The position numbers and the translations under genes were made by a program. The notes beneath the pieces are model-generated. The model made no database searches, was not told where the DNA came from, and was given only the letters and a program-made list of their open reading frames with translations. Below, one piece after another: positions 8,675-16,701 of a DNA stretch of 26,980 bases (position 1 is the first letter of the stretch; every line of letters begins with the position of its first letter). The DNA comes from Cymbomonas tetramitiformis (lineage: Eukaryota > Chlorophyta > Pyramimonadophyceae > Pyramimonadales > Pyramimonadaceae): NCBI GenBank assembly GCA_001247695.2, contig LGRX02027670.1:1-26980 (forward strand), read 5' to 3'.

Positions 8675-9534
8675 TCAATAATAGATGTCGTTGGTGAAGC
8701 GCACGCACGTATCCGCTAGAAAGTGCGCGCATCCGAAATAGAGCGCATCGGTGAGGACGGCGGCGGTATTTGAGTCCAATTCGCCCCAACCTCCGAGCGC
8801 GCAGTGAGAGAAACGCGCGCCCGCAAGAATTCGAACTAATTGGTACAGGTACACAAGAAACAGAATGAAACTCAACCGATCGTCCGAGCGCTCCGACGAA
8901 GCGTCTACCGAGCCGATAGTGGCCGACGGATCGTATGTCACTTCTTCCGCTCGGCGTTGCCGTTTCAAAAACACGAACCGGCCGAAAGCCAACGCCCACA
9001 ACACCGCGCAGTACACGTCTGAACGATCAAAGTCCGTTCGACTGCATAGGTCCGTTTCCGTCGCGTCGCCAAGTATTGCTCGCTTCGACTGCACGACGTG
9101 ACCGAATTCAACCACCGTGATCACCATGTCTAAAAAGATTTCCGCGTCCGCGACGTACACGCGCGAATAGGTGACGAGACTTCCCCAAAAAATAACTTGG
9201 ACACGCCGACGAGCAGACCGTGTCTCAGTCGACGATTCGGACATTCATACAGCGCGTCCCGTGCGTACGCGAAGCACAGAGATGCGTGCGGCACGTGCGC
9301 GAGCAACGCCGATAACGCGTAGCTTCGATGATCGTCATCGTGCGATGGATGATTCGCAAAATACACAGGACTGCACGCCGCGCGAGTGGCGTCCACCACG
9401 AGCTCTCGAGGCACTCTCGCGAGACTTCGCAAAGTGAGGTACGCGATAAAAGCCGCGACCAGCGCTTTCAACGCTATCTCGTCATGCGTTTCAGGCCCCG
9501 GAAGGTCCAGAGTAAGCAAACGGCACTCCGTCAT
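8675..9534 (-). pseudogene. Multi-pass membrane protein split by a -1 frameshift
   Basis: Two overlapping minus-strand frames (9534 to 9130 and 9244 to 8675) read as one protein. The first supplies hydrophobic segments near ALKALVAAFIAYLTL and YALSALLAHV. The second supplies FLDMVITVVEFGHVV, VYCAVLWALAFGRFVFL, LSFILFLVYLYQLVRIL and a final weak segment, about six in total. After the T6G4 run (complement of 9183-9192) the first frame loses its hydrophobic pattern, while the second becomes coding-like just after it. The lesion can be a single-base deletion, an assembly error, or programmed -1 slippage on T TTT TTG-like sequence. The ATG at 9244 of the second frame is probably not used. No family recognised; expected in envelope or host membranes. 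Confidence 0.6.
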
Positions 9535-9746
9535 GCTCTATCATTCGCGAGCGTGTTTGAGTTTGCGACGCGGGTGTTGTCAATCGTAAATGAAGATACG
9601 CTAGCGGAGTCTTGACCTCTTACACCTGTAACGTCTTGACTTAACTACGACTTCCAATTATTCGTCCGGTCGGTTGCTAGCATGACGCAACAACTTGCGG
9701 GTGAAAGTGCAGGAGCCTCGTCATATCAGATTCGTCATCGATTTTG
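9535..9746. promoter_or_regulatory. Divergent intergenic region between membrane protein and 9813 gene
   Basis: The genes on either side run outward, so this spacer should hold both promoters. Only one clear element is visible: TATTTATACG at 9747-9756 for the rightward gene. No TATA word is obvious for the leftward gene. Confidence 0.35.
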
Positions 9747-9756
9747 TATTTATACG
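9747..9756 (+). promoter_or_regulatory. TATA-like word before the 9813 gene
   Basis: TATTTATACG lies 57 nt before the first in-frame ATG (9813) and matches the TATWWATACG words found elsewhere in the block. Confidence 0.45.
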
Positions 9757-9812
9757 TGACGATCGAAACACAGAACGATGCGAAATCGGTCCGCGGTTTT
9801 CGCAAAGCCGAC

Positions 9813-10547
9813 ATGCACAATAATGTGTCGAAAGTTATCGTCTTGCTGAATCGACTTCCGGATGCTTGGCGACCGTTCGGCGTGACCGGATCGCCCCTCG
9901 CCGTGTGGGTTTGCGTGAAAAGACGTATCACGAATCGTTCGTCGTCGTCAACAGCTGGCGCTTTCGATTGCTGCGACGGCTTCGCGGCGGCTATGTGGCA
10001 CATCGCGCAGGAGATTATCGGCGAAAACGGTGACGTCTACCGGTCGGACGACACCGGTCAGCACGACTTTGTCGTTCTGCACGACGGCCAGCTGTTCAGC
10101 GTGATCACGAATGCCGCGTTGCGCACAAACGACCAAATCCGCAGAGACGTGATAAATCTATTCGCGCGCGACAGAAAGAAGGTGGTATGGCGCAAAGAGC
10201 GATGCGTGAAAGCGCTTTTGTCGATTCTCGAAAACGACAGATCGACCTTTAAAAATATGGTGGACGTGCGAGAGTTAGCGTCGAAGTTTTCGCAATACAG
10301 CATCGAACACTTATGCGGCGCACTTCGAATCCCATCCGTCGCGATCGATGACGCCGTCGAGATCGTCGCGACCGATGAGGATGACCGACTCCACGTGGAG
10401 CCGCAACGGATAACACGCTCCGCGACGCTCGCGCACATGCTTCGATCGGCGCATGCTCGGCTTGAACCCGACCTGTTCTTGCCGAGTCGCGGTTCGTTCG
10501 TCGGTGCCGTACGACCGGTGACCGCTTTCGACATGGCCTGTTTGTGA
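9813..10547 (+). CDS. Viral hypothetical protein, 244 residues
   Basis: The first in-frame ATG is at 9813 (MHNNVSKVIVLLNRLPDAW); upstream the frame is open only from non-ATG codons. The protein is soluble and mixed alpha/beta. Recognisable landmarks are FDCCDGFAAAMWHIAQEIIG, VVLHDGQLFSVITNAALR, a basic segment FARDRKKVVWRKERC, and a helical stretch VRELASKFSQYSIEHLCG. The initial hydrophobic strand plus VVLHDGQLFSVIT suggests a compact domain such as a BRO/KilA-N or POZ-like fold, but I see no diagnostic motif and do not assign one. AATAAA at 10571 follows the stop by 24 nt. The frame is intact. Confidence 0.6.
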   Translation: MHNNVSKVIVLLNRLPDAWRPFGVTGSPLAVWVCVKRRITNRSSSSTAGAFDCCDGFAAAMWHIAQEIIGENGDVYRSDDTGQHDFVVLHDGQLFSVITNAALRTNDQIRRDVINLFARDRKKVVWRKERCVKALLSILENDRSTFKNMVDVRELASKFSQYSIEHLCGALRIPSVAIDDAVEIVATDEDDRLHVEPQRITRSATLAHMLRSAHARLEPDLFLPSRGSFVGAVRPVTAFDMACL

Positions 10548-10570
10548 CGTTGTGGCATGGGTTTGCTCGC

Positions 10571-10576
10571 AATAAA
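10571..10576 (+). terminator. Poly(A) signal AATAAA
   Basis: AATAAA lies 24 nt after the stop codon at 10547, a compact viral-style 3' end. Confidence 0.5.
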
Positions 10577-10703
10577 ACGTTTGCGCGTATAAATATGCAC
10601 GTGCCTTGCATGATTCATACGCATATACCACGAACATAATATCCCATGCGATATCGCGTGTCATCGAAGCACGAAACGCTAGGCTCGGTCGTGAGTTCGG
10701 CTT

Positions 10704-11438
10704 ATGTCGCGCGAAAGAGCAGCTGTCTATCAGAAGATAGTCAATCCTGCAAGGCTTCTAGGATCACAGCCGACAGAAGTGGACGCCGCCCCCAAATTTG
10801 TCACTCGCTTAGAGAACGGCGTGGGAAGTAATATAATTTTGGCGTTCAAGATCGTCAGTGCCGAAGATCATAGCGTCAATCGATGGTGCACTTATCTCAC
10901 CAACAAGAAGAAGCGCGCTCCGGAAGAGTATCCGGCCGGATTGATATGCCACGTGGAGCTTATGATACAAGCAAGCAACAGAGATTGGCGAATGTTTTCC
11001 ATCAACATGATGGAAGGATACAAACAATCCGATCAATCCTCTATCGTATGGGAGTACGGACGCGTGCACGCTCGTGGAATAGAACCCGAACACATGAAGC
11101 GGTACAAGTATATCGCCATTCCCGTCGATAGATCGATACAGTCCGAAGTTTACGAATTTATGTTATCGCAAGTCGGTAACGACTTCAACTTTCCGGGTTA
11201 CTTTTTAAACTACATCACGCCCTGCGCCATAGGACATCGAAACGGCAGACGTGTCGACCAACGAATGCGAAATAAATTCACGTGCGCGGAGTTTATAGTG
11301 ACGGTTTTGCAGCGCTCGGGCGTTCCGGAGTTTCAGAACGTCGTCGCGTGCACTTTGAGCCCGAACGACATTTACGACATATGCACCAGAACAACTCGGT
11401 TCACCGGTTGCTTAAATCCGGCGGCGACTTTAAATTGA
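10704..11438 (+). CDS. Permuted NlpC/P60-like (papain-fold) protein
   Basis: The protein has 244 residues with an ATG start. The arrangement is that of the circularly permuted NlpC/P60 superfamily known from poxvirus G6-type and giant-virus proteins. The His comes first, in CHVELMIQAS (His at about 83), followed by a strand WRMFSINMMEGY. The nucleophile Cys comes late, in KFTCAEFIVTVLQRSG (Cys at about 194) at the start of a helix. The C-terminal SPNDIYDIC matches the usual closing motif. The substrate in viruses of this family is generally unknown; amidase, acyltransferase or lipid-related roles have been proposed for relatives. Both catalytic candidates are present and the frame is intact. 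It follows the 10547 gene on the same strand by 157 nt. Confidence 0.65.
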   Translation: MSRERAAVYQKIVNPARLLGSQPTEVDAAPKFVTRLENGVGSNIILAFKIVSAEDHSVNRWCTYLTNKKKRAPEEYPAGLICHVELMIQASNRDWRMFSINMMEGYKQSDQSSIVWEYGRVHARGIEPEHMKRYKYIAIPVDRSIQSEVYEFMLSQVGNDFNFPGYFLNYITPCAIGHRNGRRVDQRMRNKFTCAEFIVTVLQRSGVPEFQNVVACTLSPNDIYDICTRTTRFTGCLNPAATLN

Positions 11439-11531
11439 CATTGCGTTCGATATTTTCATAGGCTCTCATCGGATTTTTATCGATGCAGAATCTCGGACAT
11501 GTAGTATTTGGTGTATTTGTTTGTGATATTG

Positions 11532-11542
11532 TATAAATACCG
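11532..11542 (+). promoter_or_regulatory. TATA promoter word for the 11595 gene
   Basis: TATAAATACCG lies 53 nt before the ATG at 11595, the same spacing class as at 9747/9813. Confidence 0.5.
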
Positions 11543-11594
11543 TATAACCTCTCTTTTGAAGTCATTCTCCGACGTATCATCCGTCTCGCGAACG

Positions 11595-13871
11595 ATGTCC
11601 TCCATCGTGAACCCACAGTCACGAAACAAACGAAAACAATTAAATAAATTGCTAGAAAGCACAACCGAATTAGCCAATGCCGAAAATGCGGCCGCGATAC
11701 TCCAAATTGTGAGCGAATATCAAGACACGGAACCCGACGATTCCGTCGCAGCAACAACGTGCGACGCACAATGCGCAAACATAAAAAAGTATCTAAAATT
11801 GATCGGAGATAAACTGCTAGAGCTTGATCAACAAAAAAATAATACTTTGACCGCAATCGTCGAAGAACATTTTTCCGAACTAAAAATAAACGATCTGATT
11901 TTGAAAGCCGTCTCAGATAGATGGGAACAAAAGTATATGAAAGAATTACGGAACGAGATAAATGAACAAATCAGAATTCACAGCCGTAACGAGAATGCGC
12001 ACAAATCCAGAGAAACCATTAAAAACGTTATCAACGAGCAAATCGTAAAAAGTATTTCGGAAAAACGTATTTTGGACGTCGAGACTTTTAATAAAGATGT
12101 CAACGGTATAATACATCAAGCATTAAAGTCTTATAATATACCGAATGCAAGCAACAAGGAAATCGAACTTCTGACAGCTAAAGTAGTCGCTAATAATTCA
12201 GCAATAGAAAGTTCTATATCGAAAGTGTATGAGTATGTCGACTTATTGACTCATAGATTAACTGGAGAGTTCACAAAATTCCGTACGGATGTTAGCACAA
12301 TAATATCACGTTTAAATGAGGAGCGTGAAAAACAAGCGAACATTATTGATAAATTTTTAGAGTATCAAACAGATAAATTAAGTAACTCTATGAAAAAACA
12401 TTTAGAAACCTTTTTTACCGATTTACAAAAAACCCCAGGAAAAGCCGCCGAACACCAAATTAAATTCTTCGAAGCTATAGACAAAAAAGACACTCTTTTT
12501 AAAGCACTTGTCGAAACCGAAACTCGTGAGAAGTATCAATCTATAAAAGATACCATAAAAACCGACACTGGTAAATCTGTCGATCAGATTAAGGAAGATG
12601 TCAAACAGATGCACGATTTATTATCGACGACGTTTCCGCGTGAGAAGAGCACGTCCGATATTGCCGAAATTATTAAGAGGCATATAAAGAAACAAGAAAA
12701 TCCAAGTGTTATGCCAACAATTGGCAAGCCCGATCCTCTAGCGGCTCCGCATGTAGCGGGCTCGGCGAAGGACTCGAAGTTCCCATCACTTGCTGATTCG
12801 CGTCCCGACAATCTTCAAAAAGCGATACCCAATACTCAACAACGCGAAGAGGAACGGCCCTTTGGCAACCCCGACAGGTACAATATTTTCTCGAATGTAT
12901 CAAACCTTCCAAAAGCGGAACCCAATACTCAAAAGACGTCGCTTTTTGGTACCTCCGAGAATGGAAACACGTTAAGAAAGAGATCCAACCTCGAAGCGAA
13001 ACAGAAAGTACCGCAGCGTCCGGAGGACTTGAAGTTACCACCACCTACTGCTTCGCGTCTCGGCAACCCCGATCCTCTAGAGGGTCCGCCTCTAGACTCG
13101 GCTGATAACCAGAATTCGCTTCCAAACGGCGCGACGTCTTCACGTTCTGACGAGGATAACTTAGGTCTAAATTCTTTACGATCGATACCCATAGTTGGAG
13201 AGGAAGCGCTTGTTGGCAACCCCGATGTGGAAAATGTGGATAGTATAATTCAAGAAATGATAAATCAAGACCCAGAAAACAAGGATGTTCTCGTCGGACT
13301 TATGAACAATGGGAAAACTTCTGATTTGAAAACCGATACAAAAATTCAATATAAAATAGAAATGGAAAACAAAATAAAAGAATACATCAGAAAAACCGAC
13401 AACCCTGTTATGAAAGCTGTAGCTAATACGCTGAACTGTTTTTTTACTGACGACGAGGATTGCTTGTCTTTCTTAAATGACGAAAACCTAAAACCGCTTA
13501 ACGAAATGCGAAAAATCTTTAAGAGATCCGAGATAAGGTTGAATACTACTGATACCAAGCTCGCCGATATCGTCGATATCTTTGTGGAAGACGAATCAGT
13601 AGAGGCGTGGCGTTCGTCTATCAGATACGTAACATCGCTCGCAAATAAGGAGTCGCCTATCGAAGGCGAGACCTCTTTTTCGTTACATGTGTATCTGCTT
13701 CGCATGATCGCTTTCACAAAGGTTCTGTCTCAATGTTTACCAGTGGATTACAATAAGAAGAACGACAATGAGTTGCTTGAGGAAGCGAAGAAGGCTATAG
13801 ATAATTACCGTGCGCGAGACGCTGTCACAAATTTTCAAAGCGATGAGCTGGATCCATACACACTTGTTTAA
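11595..13871 (+). CDS. Large coiled-coil protein with GNPD repeats
   Basis: The ATG at 11595 gives 758 residues; the frame upstream lacks ATG. Residues 1 to about 370 are rich in Lys, Glu, Asn and Ile with long amphipathic helices (for example KYMKELRNEINEQIRIHSRN), typical of an extended coiled coil. Residues about 370-540 are Pro/Ser/Asn-rich and contain a degenerate repeat: GKPDPLAAP, GNPDRYNIF, GNPDPLEGP and GNPDVENVD at irregular 35-70 residue spacing, together with IPNTQQ/EPNTQK and SRPDNLQ/SRLGNPD pairs. Residues about 560-758 form a globular helical domain ending DELDPYTLV. The gene is clearly more AT-rich than its neighbours. A structural, tegument-like or scaffold role is an inference from architecture only. 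The frame is intact over 2.3 kb. Confidence 0.65.
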   Translation: MSSIVNPQSRNKRKQLNKLLESTTELANAENAAAILQIVSEYQDTEPDDSVAATTCDAQCANIKKYLKLIGDKLLELDQQKNNTLTAIVEEHFSELKINDLILKAVSDRWEQKYMKELRNEINEQIRIHSRNENAHKSRETIKNVINEQIVKSISEKRILDVETFNKDVNGIIHQALKSYNIPNASNKEIELLTAKVVANNSAIESSISKVYEYVDLLTHRLTGEFTKFRTDVSTIISRLNEEREKQANIIDKFLEYQTDKLSNSMKKHLETFFTDLQKTPGKAAEHQIKFFEAIDKKDTLFKALVETETREKYQSIKDTIKTDTGKSVDQIKEDVKQMHDLLSTTFPREKSTSDIAEIIKRHIKKQENPSVMPTIGKPDPLAAPHVAGSAKDSKFPSLADSRPDNLQKAIPNTQQREEERPFGNPDRYNIFSNVSNLPKAEPNTQKTSLFGTSENGNTLRKRSNLEAKQKVPQRPEDLKLPPPTASRLGNPDPLEGPPLDSADNQNSLPNGATSSRSDEDNLGLNSLRSIPIVGEEALVGNPDVENVDSIIQEMINQDPENKDVLVGLMNNGKTSDLKTDTKIQYKIEMENKIKEYIRKTDNPVMKAVANTLNCFFTDDEDCLSFLNDENLKPLNEMRKIFKRSEIRLNTTDTKLADIVDIFVEDESVEAWRSSIRYVTSLANKESPIEGETSFSLHVYLLRMIAFTKVLSQCLPVDYNKKNDNELLEEAKKAIDNYRARDAVTNFQSDELDPYTLV

Positions 13872-14040
13872 TAACACGTTTTCACAATAATTGTCAGACC
13901 GGATCTTAAACGAACGACGTCAAGAATGATATGATCATACGCATATCCGCCGATATTTTTGCTTTCAAAACCGACGAGCAATACGTTGATCAATCGAGCG
14001 ACATATTGACCGCTTGATTGATATTTTGACTTTCAAAACC

Positions 14041-14072
14041 TTCCTGGCAAGGTCCGAAAAGCTTCTTGGAAG
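14041..14072 (+). ncRNA. Degenerate second hammerhead-like copy
   Basis: This plus-strand copy keeps CTGGCAAGG, GAAA, AGCT and TC but has lost about 13 nt of stem II and its loop. The stem I partners CTTCC and TTGGAAG still pair partly. It is unlikely to be active; its value is as the inverted partner of the 14519-14564 motif. Confidence 0.4.
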
Positions 14073-14518
14073 CCAGTAGTTGCTCGGGTATTTTTTTAAC
14101 TCTTTATCATTGTTGTAAATGATATTATCAGTGTACTTGCGCTCCCTCGATCGCTTCGATCCATTCGTCACGGATCTACATCAGTTTGACTATTTCTAGC
14201 TTGTCATTGTTATTGCACAGTGTATCGTTCCGAAACCTGAGTTATTTTGCGGAGTTATCACTTGTGACCTAGTTCGGTGTTTTGGCATTTACCTATCATA
14301 CGGAAAGAGTTTTTAAAATAAAACTTTGCTGTAATACGGTATGTGCTGTCGAATATGCACGTAGGTAATATAGAAAACAGGATACGACCGCTGTGACGGC
14401 TCGGTGAAAAACAAGCAGGTAATAAGTTTTCACTGAACAGATGTTTCGGTAATACTCTGAAAATGCCATAATAACTCTGTACAAATAAATAACAGAAGAT
14501 ACCGGAGCTTTGCTGGCT

Positions 14519-14564
14519 ACCTAGAAGCTTTTCGACCCGTGCCAATGGGTCTTCGTCAGTAGGT
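14519..14564 (-). ncRNA. Hammerhead-ribozyme-like motif (type I, short palindromic stem III)
   Basis: On the minus strand the order is: stem I ACCTA, core CTGACGA, one extra A, stem II GACCC with loop ATTGGCAC and GGGTC, core GAAA, palindromic AGCT, TC, then stem I partner TAGGT. Stem I (5 bp) and stem II (5 bp) are perfectly paired. The core matches CUGANGA...GAAA...UH except for the extra A before stem II. A 4-nt self-complementary stem III is the arrangement seen in minimal hammerheads that act as dimers. Activity is not proven. Confidence 0.55.
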
Positions 14565-15159
14565 TTTTGCAAGAACTGAATAATTGTTGACTATGCTGTT
14601 CCTTAAGGTGCGGCTACTCACACTGTTTTTCGTACAGCTCAACCAGTGACCCGTACGGCAGATAAGTATACACCACGAAATAACTAGAGTACCACACATA
14701 CTGTCATGTCTTCAGGCTATAAGAAGCCGTCATAATATGCCACTCCAACCTCAAGAACCAAACATAGTAAGCTACCAGGCCAGCAAGAAAATCTCACGTA
14801 AGTAACTCTAAAAAACTCCCACGAGCACGTAATACAAAACAAGAAAAGTGTCAGGTGCAAAGCTGGAGCTGAAGTAGTCACAGAAGTAAGAAATTTTGAC
14901 AAGCCCAAAGCAGTATAACGTTAACTACATCTTTTAGCTTTCATATAAAAAAACGGCGGAAAGAACCGGTGCAGCATGTTGAAATTTGAAACATAAGCAT
15001 ACGTGAAGTGAAACCAACATAAGATTTACAACAACAACATCGAATTGCAAATTTGATTTTATTACTATCGCATAAGCATTCTCACATTGGTTGCAAAACT
15101 CTGTCAAAAGTTGGCGTCGAATATAGGACGCAAGATACCGCAAGACAGTGTCCACGATC

Positions 15160-16342
15160 ATGAGATCCTCTCGTTTTCAAACTATATGTTATGGATTTGC
15201 AATCGTTTTCTCAGCGACTTTTGTGCGGGTGCATTTTGTCGACGAGTCTGCCAAGACGCAGTCTACAACTCTAAGAGTGAATGTCCTCGGTGCGTCGTCG
15301 CTCTCGAACAATTCGTTATGCAAGCGAAGCTGGATGTATCACGCGTCGCGCATGGAACAAGCGTGGACGATCGTCGAGGTGGATTCGCTATTCGGGCGTG
15401 CACGGGCGCGCATGGTAGCCATCGAGTCACCAACACTCGCAAACGCAAAAACGCCGATCGTTCCGTCCGGTATTCCCGAATGCGCGCTTATGCTACGTCA
15501 GCACGCGTTAGTGACCCGATGGCTACATCTAAGTCACTTAGAAACGAAACGCCTCGCACGTATCCATAACGCATCTTGGAGAGACGAAGCTTTGTCGCAT
15601 CACGTTTTCGCAGAAGCTCGCGGTGATCGCGACAACATCAACGTCACGGTCGTGCCGTTGGAGCCACTGATAGCGTTTGCGCAACATCCGCAAGTTTCGT
15701 GCCGCATGCGATACGGTCCATTTCCGAACGCGAGTCACGTGCTCCACCGAAAGCTATCGGACGTCTCATCGTGCGAAGGTCACACAGAGGCGCACTGGGC
15801 GAGCGACTCAAAAGAATCGGCGGACGAGTTTCGCAACCTCAGCGAGATTTACATTCGCAACGGATTCGTGTTCGATCGAGTGTACATATGGAGCTCTTGG
15901 ACGCCAACGTCGAACATGCAATGGAATTCGGGCGTGCGCAGAACGAAATCGATATTTGCGCATCACGACATCGAACGGTGGGACGTGGATGCGATAAAAA
16001 ATTCAAGCCGGAACATCGCAATATCAGAAGACAATACAAAGAGACGATGCTTCGCGCTGCTATATTGCGCTATTCAAAACGTGACATCGCGTTCCCTTTT
16101 TTTGGCGTCGCTAGCGAGACTATCCAAAGACTCGCCTATCGTGGATGATCTTTATGTCGCTACAAATGGCGATCGATACGCACGCGTGTCCGCACAATCA
16201 CGACAGGCGCACGAGTCTTTACGACGACTAGGAGTACGAACACATTTTTGGAGCTAAGACTGGTATTAGCCTCAGCAACGTCAACGATGTTCACTACCAG
16301 TTTAACGAGTTTCATCACGGATTTATACAGCGATGGATATAA
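15160..16342 (+). pseudogene. Secreted or membrane-anchored glycoprotein, frameshifted near its end
   Basis: The likely start is the ATG at 15160, because MRSSRFQTICYGFAIVFSAT is a good signal peptide or anchor (an ATG 12 nt upstream also exists in frame). The frame runs 365 codons to a stop at 16257. At least six N-glycosylation sequons (NNS, NAS, NVT, NAS, NLS, NSS, NVT) support a lumenal or extracellular location. At the T5 run 16245-16249 a one-base change would shift reading into a frame that stays open for 30 more codons to TAA at 16340. That stretch is rich in His, Asn, Phe and Trp and looks more coding than the two codons before the present stop. I do not recognise the family; a second glycan-acting enzyme or an envelope protein are both possible. 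Confidence 0.55.
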
Positions 16343-16345
16343 TAA

Positions 16346-16642
16346 TTAATAGAGAACAGCGTTAAGGTCTATTTGATGTTGCTCGCGGCTTATGTGTTGC
16401 GTGGCGGCACATTCACGACAGAAAAGGTTTCCGAATCGTTGTATGATTAGCAAATACACATGCGAATCGATGAAACGTATTCCGATAAGATATGTGCCAC
16501 CATAAGTCAAGTAATTGAACACACGGATTTGCGCATCACCGTGCGTCACGCTGACGCTATCGACAAATATTAAAAGAAATGCACTGACATAAGCAAAAAC
16601 ATCTTTTATATACAGAGCATTTACGCATATATAAAACATCAT
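16346..16642 (-). CDS. Small membrane protein, 98 residues
   Basis: The minus-strand frame starts at tandem ATGs (16642/16639), 31 nt below the promoter-like word TATATAAACG (complement of 16673-16682). It has two hydrophobic segments, VFAYVSAFLLIFVDSVSV and a second around HVYLLII, then a CREC (CxxC) and a His/Gln-rich tail. It lies tail-to-tail with the glycoprotein gene; the two stops are 4 nt apart (16342 and 16346), which is typical compact viral packing. No homologue recognised. The main doubt is its small size in AT-rich DNA. Confidence 0.45.
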   Translation of the reverse strand: MMFYICVNALYIKDVFAYVSAFLLIFVDSVSVTHGDAQIRVFNYLTYGGTYLIGIRFIDSHVYLLIIQRFGNLFCRECAATQHISREQHQIDLNAVLY

Positions 16643-16672
16643 TAAATTATATTCAACGCTAAACTATTTACA

Positions 16673-16682
16673 CGTTTATATA
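16673..16682 (-). promoter_or_regulatory. TATA word for the small membrane protein
   Basis: On the minus strand it reads TATATAAACG, close to the block consensus, and is 31 nt upstream of the start at 16642. Confidence 0.35.
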
Positions 16683-16701
16683 CATATAACAGACGCGGAT
16701 T

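Larger units (their letters stand above)
14030..14575. mobile_element. Short element bounded by inverted hammerhead-bearing repeats
   Basis: Plus-strand 14033-14094 and the complement of about 14575-14485 align through AAAACCT, the GAAAAGCTTCT core, GGAAGCCAG versus GGTAGCCAG, and GCTCGGGTAT versus GCTCCGGTAT. The two ends therefore carry one sequence in opposite orientation around about 400 bp. Hammerhead-bearing terminal repeats are known for Penelope-like elements and retrozymes; which of these it is cannot be told because no coding region survives. Confidence 0.5.
13872..15150. other. AT-rich insertion between viral genes, no intact gene
   Basis: This 1.3 kb lacks long frames on either strand and is more AT-rich than the viral genes on each side. 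Near its left end a short phrase (GATATTTTTGCTTTCAAAACC at 13953, GATATTTTGACTTTCAAAACC at 14020) is repeated with 67-bp spacing. It contains the inverted hammerhead-like repeats described separately. At 14911 a 13-bp phrase AGCCCAAAGCAGT recurs that is also found near the centre of the foldback element (2992). The best reading is host repetitive DNA that entered the viral block. Confidence 0.5.

Noticed and set aside
9744..9812. Upstream extension of the 9813 gene
   Set aside because: The frame starts only at TTG and overlaps the promoter word; the first ATG is at 9813.
13965..14171. Small basic minus-strand frame (68 codons)
   Set aside because: It has no ATG after the upstream stop and lies in the repeat-derived insertion.
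14258..14572. Minus-strand frame beginning near QKPTDEDPLARVEKLLG
   Set aside because: The start of this frame is the translated hammerhead-like motif and the remainder lacks conserved features, so I treat it as non-coding repeat DNA.
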